DNA of 64,000 bases from Batrachochytrium dendrobatidis JAM81 (lineage: Eukaryota; Chytridiomycota; Chytridiomycetes; Rhizophydiales). The translations under genes and the position numbers were made by a program. Under the pieces are notes generated by a model. That model was not told where the DNA came from and did no database searches. It was given only the letters and a program-made list of their open reading frames with translations. Positions 1 through 11,448 of this stretch are shown here, piece by piece. Location of the stretch: contig NW_006281108.1 of assembly GCF_000203795.2 (NCBI RefSeq), positions 253,868-317,867 on the forward strand, read 5' to 3'. The stretch's first letter is position 1. Every line of letters begins with the position of its first letter.

Positions 1-659
1 TATCTCAAAATTCAAGAGCAACTCCGTTTCAGCTTAAATGTCATTGTTTCCAAATTTCCTCAATATAAAATCATAGTGACTGGACATTCACTTGGTGGAG
101 CACTTGCTAGCATAGCTATAATGGATATTGCCTTGCATCATAAAAAGCACATGGCAGCTCAAATGCATTTGTATACCTATGGTATGCCACGAACAGGAAA
201 CGGTGCATGGGCTAATTGGGTTAATAAAGTTGGTTTTGGTTCAGTGTATCGTATAGTCCGAACCAACGATCCAGGTATAGTTTAATTTTGAACCCTTCAT
301 TCACACTACCGATTACTGACTCGCCATACCTTTGATACCTGTTAATGTATGGCGATGGAATTAAATACGAGTTACTAGTACCACATCTTCCAGTAAATCT
401 TATTGGATACAAGCATTTTGGAACTGGAGTTGGAATAGATCAGAATAGTGTTACTGTCAAATGCAGACCGACTGGAGATGCAGGCGAAACGAGCGACTGT
501 GACCATTTAAGCAAACGATCTGCAAGTATCATGGCGCATACTCAGGGATACTACTATCCATCGTAAGTGTCTTTTATTTCCAATGTATACTTGATGTATA
601 ACTTACTGATCTGTCTCGAGTATTCTAGTGGATGCCAATTGCGCAATACAGAATTGTAG
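1..659 (+). CDS. Class 3 (fungal-type) lipase, 5' truncated by window edge
   Basis: The 3' part of a triacylglycerol lipase (alpha/beta hydrolase, lipase class 3). Exons are <1-274, 379-562 and 629-659, and the frame is open from base 1. The nucleophile elbow TGHSLGG begins near base 79, followed by a YGMPRTGNGAWANWV segment typical of the family. Splicing at 274/379 joins NDP to VPHLP, which recreates the family ND-VPHLP motif holding the catalytic Asp region; the likely catalytic His is in MAHTQGYYYP near the C-terminus. The protein ends GCQLRNTEL. It is a paralogue of the next gene (same strand, about 1.1 kb downstream). The signal peptide and N-terminus lie outside the window. Secretion and lipid degradation are inferred from the family. 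The triad residues that can be checked are present, so the enzyme is probably active. Confidence 0.85.
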
Positions 660-1736
660 TCGCACCAGACCATTCTATTTACTGCTAACAAATAAATACC
701 TTTATCAACTTGAATGGCTAATGAATTCTTGGCTGGTAATAGAATTTCAAAATAGTATGTTGTAAACAGGCCTAGCGTATTATTGGAATGCGACCAGTAG
801 TATTTTCAACTCGACCAAAACAGATGATGCCAATTATCACCAGCTAGCTGTCTGTAGTTTTAATGCTGGCTGCATTAATGCTTATATTTTATTAGCTAGT
901 TTGTCTTGTGAAAGCTAGATCACTACCATCTTTTGAGCAAGCTTTGTCGCTATATTTACGAAAAGCACATTGAATAAGGGCGTTAGATATAGTAAGCAGC
1001 CAGTTCTATCGAATGGTAACTTCCATTAAATTGACTCGACAGCATTGTGCTTTCTAAACTTTTTGGCGGTTTAGTCATCAAGACAGTCGAAGCCAAAATC
1101 TGATTTTGAACCTGGTGACTGTGTACTATATGGCTATGCCAAAAGAAAAGGGCGAGTTTAAAACTAGCTTGATTTTGTGTATCATGTGTGATGATTGTGT
1201 TTGAAAAAAGTCGCGTGAAAAAAGGTTCGGCTAATTCCTAGTATACACTTGAAATGGATATTTAATCTTCCATTTCAAAGCAAAACAGCGAGAATCCCTA
1301 AAAGACAAGTACGCACAGATATTTCACTTGTGACTGCGGATGTAAACTATCAAACTATCTCAATCGACAGGGATCTACAAAGGGCTTGGCGATTCAGGAT
1401 TTTCAAAGCTACCAACACCAACTCAGGCAGCCCTTGTAAAATGTTTTGAATGATGTACCGCATCTCATTCGAAGCTCAGACGCACTTGTATAAAAGAAAC
1501 AGCTTAGGAATTGACAATGTCTACTAGTCTTTACTTGATTGTCACTGCGTGTATAGCACCAGTCGCTCATTACGTATGTTATGGATGTTTTGCAATGTAT
1601 AATTATTCCATATTGATGCTCAAGCACAATCAAATAGGACAGTTTAATTCAACTATTCCAATCAATCAACAAATATTTGATACTAACCTAATCATGCTCA
1701 CATGTTCAGGAATATTTCAAAAAATCCTCGTATAAA
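660..1736. other. Intergenic region between the two lipases
   Basis: No credible gene. The open frames here (for example 1249-1449 and 1511-1735) are short, show no domain and do not join to splice partners. A TATA-like stretch (CTTGTATAAAAG) near 1485-1496 lies about 240 bp upstream of the next lipase ATG, and the bases just before the ATG are TATAAA. No tRNA or repeat was recognised. Confidence 0.5.
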
Positions 1737-4102
1737 ATGCTTGCTACCTTGGGATTCCTCTATCTGTTGGTCATTCAATGTGCCCAGGCTCAAACTCGAG
1801 TGAGCGAAGAAACCCAAATCTCCATGCAAACTCCATCAACCGAATTGCCCGGTACCAGTCACCAACCACAAGTTAAACCTAAAACGAAAAAATATCAGGT
1901 GGTTAAAGTCGTAGCACCATCTCTTGTAGGTTTAAACGTGGGCTCGTATCAAAAGTCGATAAAGAAGGTCTGGAAATCTCACACTGGCTCAGACAAAAAG
2001 GCTGGAACACTTTTATCGCCCTCATCGGCTACCACGAGCAAGATGGCCAATACTTTAATAGGATATACCACGGAAGAACAGGATGAGATGAGGCGTCAAT
2101 ACATGTACATGGTAGAAAAACTCAGTGCGGAGCTTACAATTGAGTTTCAATCTGAACAAACCTACAAAGGACCATCCTTTAAATCACTAGCAAAATTTAA
2201 GAAATATGCCGATCGCTTCAAATTGAAAAGTAAAAAAGTACCTGAAGTGGTTGATGGACGTCCCGAAACATCTCCAGAACCCCTCGCCAAGTCACTTATG
2301 GCTCAGTATGCTCAGTACAATCTTTTTGCATCTGCCGTTTGTAAGTCATTTTAAACTGTATTCACGTAAAAATGGAACACTTGTATTTATCTTACATCGA
2401 CTGTTTTGTTTTGAATGGAATATGGTTGAATGTTTGTCGTGCTTTCCTACTAGATATCGACTTTCAATTCTTCCAATCAGCGTTCATCATATGATATACA
2501 TAGTCAAACTATGGTGATCATTTTCGCCTCATTTGGTATGACCATGTATTGTATGATCACCAAGTTTGAAACCAGACTTGACTGTTCTGATGTTGTCAAT
2601 ACAACTCTAAACTCCATCTTGTATTTTAAACCAGATACGTTCGCGTTCTAGTTGAAGAAACCAATGATTGCACATATTAGGAATGCAGTTGTTGTTTTGA
2701 TGTCAGCCATCCAGTGGTTGGATGAACGAGTTGGAGATGAATACAACAGTGATGTTTGCATTCATTCAGTTATACAAAAATGAGCAAAGATCAATGGTCT
2801 TGTCAAACAGTTCAGAGGACACAAGTTGTTTAGTCAATTGGTATACATCAAATGAGACTGGCCGTTTATGATGTATTTTGAATCCATTATTCAGTGTTTC
2901 ATTTCACGTGAATACGATCATGAATAAGACTAGTTTACTAAACTCGATACAATGGTTGAAATTGCAATATGTAGCTTGCAAAGTAGTCAATGTTGCTAGC
3001 AAGTGGGAGTGTGGTCCACTTTGCCAAGATGCTACGGCTGGAACTCAAATTGTCTCACTAATCAAAGATCCAACCCGAAGTAGAACAGATATGAGTGTCG
3101 GGTAGGTCACAGATTGTATTGAATAAGACTCGGTTTATTTGGGTTTATATTGAATACTAATTTTTTGTTTTTAGATATGTTGGGATTAATAATCAGTTGA
3201 AAACAATTATCGTGTCGTATAGAGGGACAATGGGGTCGGTTGATTGGAGACAAAACCTTCGTGCCGTGACAACACTCATTCAAGAATTATATGAATATCC
3301 AAAAAAGCATATTTTCAACGAAGCTCGGGTACAGTTATTTTCCTATTTGAATATCAAATGTTGGCATTTAATCCTTTCAAGCATCACATTTGAACATTCA
3401 GTTATATTGAATACAATAATGATACTGTAGGTTCACGCCGGGTTTTTAGGCGAGTTTATGCGAATTAGAGACACAGTGGCTCGTGCTCTACTCATGGCAA
3501 TCTCACTCCATCCAGAATACAAAATTCACATAACTGGTCATTCCAAGGGTGGTACACTTGCTACTCTAACTGCGGTGGACCTATACATGACTCACGATCT
3601 GCCCAACATTGAAAAAAAAGTGCATTTGATTACATTTGGCACGCCACGTGTTGGCAACAGGGAATGGGCAGCCTGGTTAGATGGAATTCCATTTGCTGAA
3701 GCTATTCGTGTAATCCACCAAAATGATCCAGGTAAAACAAATGCGCCTACACATACAGAGAGTGGTGCTATAAAGTATTTACTAACTGCTTTCCGACGAG
3801 GTAATTTAGTGGTACATTTACCACCGATAGCTATGGGGTACCAGCATACTGGCGTTCCGGTTTTGGTAACAGCAGATCGTCATGTTGTAGGGTGCACCTA
3901 TTACAAGGATAGATTGAGCGATGAAAACTGTCTTCCTCACAGTCCTGAAAAATCTTCTCATACACACAACTACTTTCACAAAACGTAAGTCTTCATTTTT
4001 TAATTCGACTTGTCATACTTGCATGCACATTTCAGTTTTTTTGAGTCATACCATCACATTACATATGAGAATCCTAACTGTCATGGATTGTACGTAATTT
4101 GA
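1737..4102 (+). CDS. Secreted class 3 lipase with N-terminal extension (475 aa)
   Basis: Six exons: 1737-2340, 2975-3101, 3175-3328, 3431-3731, 3810-3984, 4036-4102, which sum to exactly 476 codons. The protein starts with a hydrophobic signal peptide (MLATLGFLYLLVIQCAQAQ), followed by a roughly 180-residue Lys/Ser/Thr-rich extension. The lipase core then has VSYRGTMGSVDW, the nucleophile motif TGHSKGG, FGTPRVGNREWAAWL, and VVHLPP after splicing. The putative catalytic His is in HTHNYFHKT. The GxSxG Ser is kept, but the usual Leu after it is Lys, unlike the upstream paralogue (GHSLGG). The 78-nt intron 3732-3809 is a multiple of three with no stop, so an unspliced reading looks open. The 634-nt first intron carries a TIR element. 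Role: extracellular lipid hydrolysis, inferred from the family and the signal peptide. Confidence 0.87.
2352..2922. mobile_element. TIR element E1 (MITE-like) inside lipase intron 1
   Basis: The left end at 2355-2381 contains TATTCACGTAAAAATGGAAC. The right end at 2893-2918 is its inverted counterpart (GTGTTTCATTTCACGTGAAT). About 570 bp long, with no transposase. The internal sequence is related to E4, E6/E7 and E8: all share a GCTTTCCTACTA-type block and a GTTCGCGTTCTAG-type block. It accounts for most of the unusually long 634-nt first intron of the lipase gene, so it is tolerated as intronic cargo. Confidence 0.8.
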
Positions 4103-4435
4103 ATTAAAGTGGATGCCGACTTTTGAATGAGCAATTTGACGCAATGAATTCACCCAAAAAAGCAAGAGCGCCTGCGACATAGGACTATTTTTCTGGGCTC
4201 ATGGCCATGTCTGCGTTTTACCATTAGATCTGAATACAAGTTTGAATTAAACATGGCAAGTTTCGCCTAGCCATGTATAAATGGGGGTTCATGGCAATTT
4301 TATGGTAAATCTACTTTATTCAAAATGATTTCTGTTTTAAACTGCTGATTCACATGCCATTTTATTTTTAGTGCAAAGCAAAACTATTTCAAATAAACCA
4401 AAGCCATTCTGATTATATTTTGTAGTATTAAACGT

Positions 4436-5398
4436 TTATGCTTCCACTGTGCTCTCTTCAGCAGGTGCAGGGATTTGCATCAACGTATCAATTTTTGAGG
4501 ATAGACAATCCATGTCACCGGGAAGTAAAATTTCTTTTCCATCACGAAGTACTTTGGCAGGGTTGTAAAGCATATCGGTTGCACAGGAAGTGGCAAGTTC
4601 AAAGTGAGCAATATTGTCCTGTGCTTCTTGTACGGTAAGGGGATCCGTATCAATGTCGTTCATGTCAACATCGTTATCCTAAAAAGACAAAAATGAGCTG
4701 AATAAAGTAACCATGTTACCATTAGAAAGCGGAGTTTACCATTTCATCCTCGGCACCTTCTGTGCCACAATCGTAATCATCATCAGCATCATCCTCACTC
4801 TAAGATCAAATAGCAAAGAGTTATTGCCAGAGTCAAAGTAGTGAAAACAGTATTGCACCTACCTCGAACGTTTGAGCAAGAATGCTGTCTTGGATAGTAT
4901 TGTTGATACTCTTTCCCTTGCGTAAAAGACTTGGCTGCATAGGGATGGCAGTCATGACCAGATCTGTAATCTAAGATTTTGGATTGATAATATGAGCGAT
5001 AGCAGGGATAGTGACAAAGCCAGGTATGGTATGTACCTCTTGAACAGGAATATCAGCATGATGTTCTTCTGGATCATCCTTGAACGATGACAACCAATGT
5101 CAGCTCAACAATACATGATTGAATAAAGCAATAAGCCAAATACATACTTCATCTAGATCACCATTGTCTTCATCAACAGTGTCAGTGTGATGACCCTCAA
5201 CGGGTAGAAACTCGTCATCCTCTTCGTCATCGCTCTGGAACGGATAGAATATCGGACAAGATCAATAAGTTACAGGATGCAAAAAGAGATAAAGAGAAGC
5301 AGACATACAGGCAAGTGACCATAGAGACAAGTGGTATCCATAGACTGCTGTTTGATTGGTAAGTCGAACGGAACGACAGTGTCTTGGGCAGAGAGCAT
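4436..5398 (-). CDS. Acidic protein of unknown function (209 aa)
   Basis: Six exons on the minus strand: 5309-5398, 5148-5234, 5037-5078, 4863-4970, 4740-4799, 4436-4678. All five introns are phase 0 (60-75 nt) and the total is 210 codons. The middle is strongly acidic (SDDEEDDEFLPVEG, SEDDADDDYDCGTEG). It is interrupted by a conserved-looking segment (MTAIPMQPSLLRKGKSINNT) and ends with a more structured tail (LYNPAKVLRDGKEILLPGD). I do not recognise the family. The only in-frame ATG is at 5398, but the frame stays open upstream to about 5560 with plausible protein (LYTLLIVALHETISWCPSHY). An upstream first exon overlapping the divergent gene's leader is therefore possible. Acidity suggests a nuclear or chromatin-associated role, but this is speculation. 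Confidence 0.6.
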
Positions 5399-5565
5399 CT
5401 TGACAATTAACGAGTTGATGGTTGAAAAGGAAAGATTACGGAATCGAATGAGATAATGCGATGGACACCATGAGATAGTCTCATGCAAGGCGACGATGAG
5501 CAATGTGTACAAGCCATCCTTGGACTGTTTGTAACCAACCCTCGTTTCATACAGTTTAAACTACA

Positions 5566-7407
5566 ATGCTGATGGACAACACTGTAACTCCTGAAGCAAC
5601 AGCAGACACTGTTGCTGCTACTGGCTCAACCAGCTGCTCTAGTCCAGACGCAGTTCATGCTTCTGTTGCTGCATTGACACTTGATGACTCGGTTGCAAGA
5701 GCCAAGAGTCCAGTTGCCAGTGTGAGCAGTCATTCCACCAGCAATAGAAGAGTGATTGCTGCCAACAGACACACTGTTCTACTAGGATCGCATACAGTTG
5801 CTCATCGTCCTCATATGCATCACAGCCAGTTCAGTCAGCTTCGCACTGCTTCGCATTCGTCCTTGATGGGAGCAACCCAACACTATCGACTGCAGCATGC
5901 TGCTGGAGTGGACCATTCCACCACTACTAGAAGAGAAGCTCAAAGACCTTCTTCTTACCAGCGAGATCCTAGTCTGCTGTCTTCCACTCCCATCATTACG
6001 AGAGGAAAGTCTCCCGTTCCATTCGACTCTTGTCAATCCAGCTCTGCTGTCAGTCGTTCAATTACCATCACTTCGGCCACTCTCACCAGTCCCAATGCTG
6101 CTGCTGCAACTACCAATTCTTCTAGACTACCTCAAGGTGCTATTCGACACAGGTTCTCATTGCCTTCTATCAATGTAAGAGACAGTCTATACCAGCAAAT
6201 GGAAGACAATCGCAACTTGAGAGAGTCTGTTCGTGCTGCCAAGCCTCAGAATCCTGCCACTACCTTCAAAAATCTATCTAAACTCTTGGAAATCGAGATT
6301 GCTGTTATTGGAAAGGTAAGTCATGGTTTTGTATTGTCATGCACACTCTACTTGATTGCTCATCACTGCTTGTCACTGCTTGTCAACCCTTTGACTTAGC
6401 CTCTGATTAATGGCTACCGAGTCTACATTCGTGAAGACCAGGCGCAAGACACCGATCATAATCCTGTTCGTATTCTGCTGTTCAACGATCTAGTCGTTTG
6501 TGGTCCTTCCATCCCTTCCGGTCCTGACAATCGTCGTATATATGCTGCTCAAACCCTCTGCTTCTTTGAACGCGCCTTTGCTATACAAAAAGTTGGACTA
6601 CAAGGCGCTCATCTCATGGCTGGTAAGGCTTCTGTCAGTCTTTTGTTCCAGACAGAAGTCGCTCGTGACGACTGGGTCAATACTGTCTACGCTGCAATGG
6701 ACGCTCATCGCGCAGTCCTGATTCGCAGAGCTCGTCGTATGCAACAGCACATGCAGCGAAATGGAAACACTGCTGCTTCTGCCATCGCCAAGGGTAATCA
6801 TGGAAGTATGCTTGCCGAGCACAATCTGAACCCTATTTGGACTGCTGGGCTGGAAAGCGGTGGCAATGGATTCGAACATGATTACTACGGATTCGATTTT
6901 ACTCACTCTGCCAAAACTTATAATCCTAGTATCTCCACTGGCAGATCCTCTCGTTCCACACTGGCAACCACCTGGATTCCAGACCAAGAGGTAAACAGAT
7001 CGTGTAACTGCTATGCAACGATACATTGTCCCATATCTAATGAATTGGAACCATGCTTACTCGGATTTGATTCATTTATTTAGGCTACCATATGTATGAT
7101 CTGCCAGACTACAAAGTTTAATGTCTTTGTTCGTAAACATCACTGTCGGTAAGCCATTTACTAATCTTACTACTATATCATCCTTTTCAACTATTGGTTT
7201 TATGTACAGTGATCTAATGCATTCGTATCCCATACTCATCTAACCTTGCTATTTAGGCAATGTGGTCGTGTCATTTGCCATAAATGCTCAGAGTTTAGAA
7301 CCGTTGGGAAAAAAGAATCACAAGTCCGTGTATGTCTAGAATGCCATGGCCAATCTTTATCAAGCGATTTCTTTGAGCCAACAGAATCACTATATGGTTC
7401 GCCCTAG
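5566..7407 (+). CDS. PH and FYVE domain protein (518 aa)
   Basis: Four exons: 5566-6315, 6400-6990, 7084-7148, 7257-7407 (519 codons). The first ~230 residues are Ser/Thr-rich and disordered. From about residue 235 there is a pleckstrin-homology-like fold (PLINGYRVYIRE, VRILLFNDLVVCG, LLFQTEVARDDWVNTVYAA). The C-terminus is a FYVE zinc finger: the WIPD motif, two CxxC pairs, the phosphoinositide-binding RKHHCRQCG core, and a final VRVCLECH in place of the usual RVC. Family knowledge: FYVE binds phosphatidylinositol 3-phosphate on endosomes. The order resembles FGD-type proteins, but no RhoGEF (DH) domain is visible before the PH domain, so it is more likely an endosomal adaptor than an exchange factor. 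It is divergent from the acidic-protein gene. Confidence 0.82.
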
Positions 7408-7771
7408 TTTTCCTGCAAGACTTTCATATTCTTTATCCTATTCAGGTTATCAAGAAACTGTTTAATTACACGCAACAAAAACCCATATTAGAATGTAATG
7501 AAATAGCAAAACCACCGACACATCTCAATCCAATTATAACTTTGCATTCATCACAAATGTCTTGAGCATTTCCACCAAATATTATTAAAAATGGACTAGT
7601 TTTGATATAAATCAGAATTGAAAGTGTAGATTTGACTGCAGGGCAGTAGAGTCATGTGGGGTTTTAAAAACAGCTACGTTTTATTACATAGAATACATGC
7701 TTTGCTGTACCAACTACGATCCAGGTGTGGCATATCACCTTTGGCAAGTTCAAAGGTCTTGAATGTTTCAC

Positions 7772-8528
7772 TCAAGCAATCTGAACCACTCCCAAGTCGA
7801 TCTTACTTTGGGCATCTCTTAACCTTTTTTGCAGCTTCAGTTCTCTCTCCATATCTCTCAATGCTTTCATTCCAGGATCCATTTCTACGTCAAGAATGGA
7901 TGTAGACATTTTATCCAGTGCATTCGCTTCCCCGCCCAACTCTATCCATCGTGCTTGCAATCCATTCAACTCGGCGCGATAAGTATCCATTTCCGTAGCA
8001 TATATATCCCATACACACGTCTTGCATCCGCCCATGCAGCAGTCAGTACTTGATGGTGGATTAGGATGAGTTAGTGTTTGAAATTTAAGCGATATGATTG
8101 ATAGAGAGTTTATGTTTGCGAATTGAATTGACGGTTGGGAATCTATGGGTTGGGATCGCAGTGGATAATCGGTTGTGGTGGATGATGACTGATGAAAGTC
8201 TGCTGATGATGGTGGTGAGTCAAGGTAGTCTTTTCTATTTAAAATGGCTATAGGCTACAAAGTATTGGATTAGTCAATTCCTGCCATTCTAAACTATAAA
8301 CAGCCAAAACTGTTCAAAGTATATGAATGGCTCTAAAAACGTATATATTAACTGATTTGAGCCTACAGTTTCAAGTATCAAGTCCCAAAATCCAGTATAT
8401 CGACTCTCCCGTACTGCCAAGTCACCCGTCTGACTGAATGGCCGGATAGAATACAAGGATGCACCAAAACTCTTTTGCGGCAGTAGTTGGTGCGTATATA
8501 GCTGCTGTCTAATACATCTGAAAGCCAT
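7772..8528 (-). CDS. OXLD1-like mitochondrial protein (oxidoreductase-like domain, 214 aa)
   Basis: Two exons, 8367-8528 and 7772-8254, joined in phase 0 (215 codons). The N-terminus (MAFRCIRQQLYTHQLLPQKS) is basic and free of acidic residues, as expected for a mitochondrial presequence. A Ser/Pro-rich linker follows. The C-terminal domain has the Cys signature TDCCMGGCKTCVWDIYATEM, which matches the oxidoreductase-like family (CC-x-GC-x-x-CVW). A helical tail ends KIDLGVVQIA. The family occurs in fungal and animal mitochondrial proteins; its biochemical role is not established, and the name should not be read as proof of enzyme activity. It is convergent with the PH-FYVE gene, about 365 bp away. 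Confidence 0.8.
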
Positions 8529-9074
8529 TTCAAAAGAACTGACAATAAGTCGAATATAAATATCAACAGAAACAGAAACAAGAAAATGATCAAAACCAAT
8601 ACGACTTTAAAGACAAGTCTTGACTGATCGATCCAATGCTGCGATTGCTTCCAATATCGATGCTAAAATGGAAATTTTATTTGTCATGTAAATTATGGCG
8701 TGTGCATATTTGGACCGTTATTTAGAAACCGACTTTATCGCTTTGTCTTGCAGGATCAGATCTCCGATAGAGCTATAGTATCAGAATGTCAAAAACACAT
8801 AGTTGGGCATTACAAAAAGTGCAAGAAAAAAGGTACATGCATTGTTCCCAACCCCACTAGTAACCATTCCATATTTGTATGCAGTCATGTAAACGATTAC
8901 AGATGCAAATATACTCGCATTCGTGTATATTACAGCTCCTAAACATTAAAACATCAGCCATATTACTGGTTGCATAACACTGTGTATGGCTTACAACATT
9001 GCCTATTCTAAACACCATTTTACACATCTACCATGTAATTCACAATAAATACAACCAGTTTGCATCGCAATGAT
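8529..9074. other. Divergent promoter region
   Basis: The region lies between two genes transcribed away from each other (OXLD1-like and FAM47-like). An 80-residue open frame at 8700-8942 starts with a non-ATG codon and has no recognisable domain. No RNA gene or repeat was seen. Confidence 0.4.
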
Positions 9075-11282
9075 ATGATCACAATCAATTCACGTCCACC
9101 ATGGCTAAAATTTATTCCACAGAATGTCCAATCTTCAGATCCAAGTACAACCAGTACAGCTAATACTTGTAGCATCAAAGTGTTCCCTAGAACCATTCAG
9201 AATCACGCCAAAGCTGCCCATCTTGAAACTAAGCTTGAAATCGATATGGTACAAAGGCTTTTTTCATTCATCGTTTTATTCAAATCTGCATCAAAAACAT
9301 ACAGGCTAACATCACTCTTTAAACATACAATATTTATTTTCATTTGCTTAGATGCGTCAATTTACTGGTTTAGGCAAACCTCAGCGCGATACACTTTTAC
9401 GAATCATTGACAAAAATGCACGAATACGTCAACGAATGGGATTTCCCATTGGTGTTTTTGAACTAATGCAAGATGATACTTACGATTATGCATTTAAATT
9501 CCCACAATCAAGTCATTTCAGTAAATCAAGTCAGTCCATTTCCGCAAACACAGACACTGCTCCACATGCTCGATTGAAAGAGTTTCATCCACTGGACGTG
9601 AGTTTAGCCAATGTGGGTCAAAGTACATTGGGTGATGGTTTACCCAGTATACCCCAAGGGATTGTCGTGACACCTGCTGATGATAATCATCCTGCTTTAA
9701 AATCACATTTCCCATCCATTTACTTTCAAAACGCAACAAGCAGCGAGCCCACCCAACTGAGTAGCAGCGACTATTCTGACAATAGCATCGTATCAGAAAG
9801 TATCTTACGCAATCAGGCAACTTCAATATCTAGGCTTGAAAGTATCTCCGAGTTTCATCATTTACTCAAACACGACGACAGCATGTCAGAAGGAAACATC
9901 ACAGACGATCTAGCTGATCTCGAATTCCCTATTGAAGAATACAGTACAAAAAGCAAACTCAAAGTTGACGAAAGCGACTCAAACGATGATCATGCACCGT
10001 CAGGTAAGGTTGAGTATCCAACGAGTGAAAAAGTTGTGATGGTATCAAAAATTTAAACTTTATTTTACTTGACCTCCATCTCTAGCTTCATCTAAATCCA
10101 CCCTTGAAAAATCACCTGCTCTTACTCCAAAACAAAAATACTCGCATCTGGTGGATATGGGGAAAAAAGGGCTAACAGTTGGTCAGCGCACTGCAACAAA
10201 GCAGGATCTCGAGTATGAAGCCATGATGGAGATGAAACTTGTCAGCACCGATTTACAAAAATGGGTAGTTGATGTTATTGATAATTCCGTAAACTTGGAT
10301 CCAGATATCTTGGCAGAAGTAAATCGTATGAGTGAACTTGCTGCTGCTGCAATGACACCAGGAACAGAAAAGCATGCTGTAACAGGAAGTCAACAGATTA
10401 AATCCCTTCAACCTACAGCAAAAGCGTTGTTGGCGCTAGAAAAAGTGGATACATCTGGGTTTGATGTGCTTTTGAATGCGTGTAAGCCGTCTATACTCGA
10501 AGCTAAACCACCAGTAAGGCTTAACGTTGTGCATGAAATCAACCCTCCAGATGCTCTTGTCAGTACCCTTCAAAAGAATCTAGGCATGAGTATCATTGAT
10601 AAAAAAAAGGCCGGAGCCGGTAAGTCGTAAATCACAAAAATGCCAATCCAAACTATGTTGGTACTGATCTTTAGCATAATGCATTGTTTAAATGATAGAT
10701 TCTAAAAAAAAGGTGTTGCCAGAGATTGAAAGCAGTTTCACTTACAAAAGAAAATTCTGCCGCCAAAAAACTCGTTATGGAGCGTGGTATGTTCCGCCAA
10801 AAAAATGGAATGAGCAAAGTCACAGCCATACTAAATCACCAGAAACGAATCAAGCGGATGATTTTAGTCATCGACGGTTTGGAGGTATTGTCCAAGAAAA
10901 ACTCGACGAGATCAATAGAAAACGCGAAATTGATTACGATCACTTTATGCGGGAGCTGGAACACGGCAACAATGGACCTGCTTCTTCTGGATCTATGAAT
11001 GGATCCGCACCATTGGCTGAAAATGCTCTGATTTTTCCTGCTGTATCATCTGCACAATCAATAAATGGTGGTAGTACCGTCATTAGTTCAATCGGTACTG
11101 ATATTGACAAGATAGGTCAGACGGAAACTACAGCAGACGGGAATCAAACAATCGCTACCAACAGCGAATCAAATGGAAATACAAAAGGACCTCGCATGAG
11201 CGTTTCGCGTGGAGCAAGCCAAGGCAAACCACAAACAGCCTCTCGTAAAGCATCTACTCAATATTCAAAAAAGTCAAACTAA
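9075..11282 (+). CDS. FAM47-like protein (647 aa)
   Basis: Four exons: 9075-9248, 9352-10003, 10086-10619, 10699-11282 (648 codons). The ATG at 9075 is the first in frame. The early segment (PQRDTLLRIIDKNARIRQRM) looks helical. The middle is low-complexity with Ser and acidic residues. Near the start of the last exon is TRYGAWYVPPKKWN, which matches the short signature box of the FAM47 family (YGAWYL-P-x-x-W). The tail is Ser/Thr/Asn-rich. The family is poorly characterised; homologues tend to occur in organisms with motile cilia, which would fit a zoosporic fungus, but I infer this. No enzymatic domain is visible. It converges on the mS23 gene, 167 bp away. Confidence 0.72.
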
Positions 11283-11448
11283 TCGCAATCAAAACTGTTA
11301 CAAAATGCAACTTAAACATATTGAATCAGTTAAAAATGAAAACAAAAGGGTGCATTTGTGATATACGACTATGAAGATGTGAGCGGTTTGGCTTTGCTTT
11401 ATTTTTTAAACATACTTTTTCTCCTCAATGTGATAAAATAAACTTGAA

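Noticed and set aside
345..378. Reading MYGDGIKYELL as part of the first lipase
   Set aside because: A GT at 275 and an AG at 377-378 join NDP directly to VPHLP, the family motif. The in-between residues are intronic; the similar segment in the second lipase (3732-3809) is also an intron that happens to be open.
8700..8942. 80-residue open frame
   Set aside because: No ATG at the start, no domain, and it lies in a divergent promoter.
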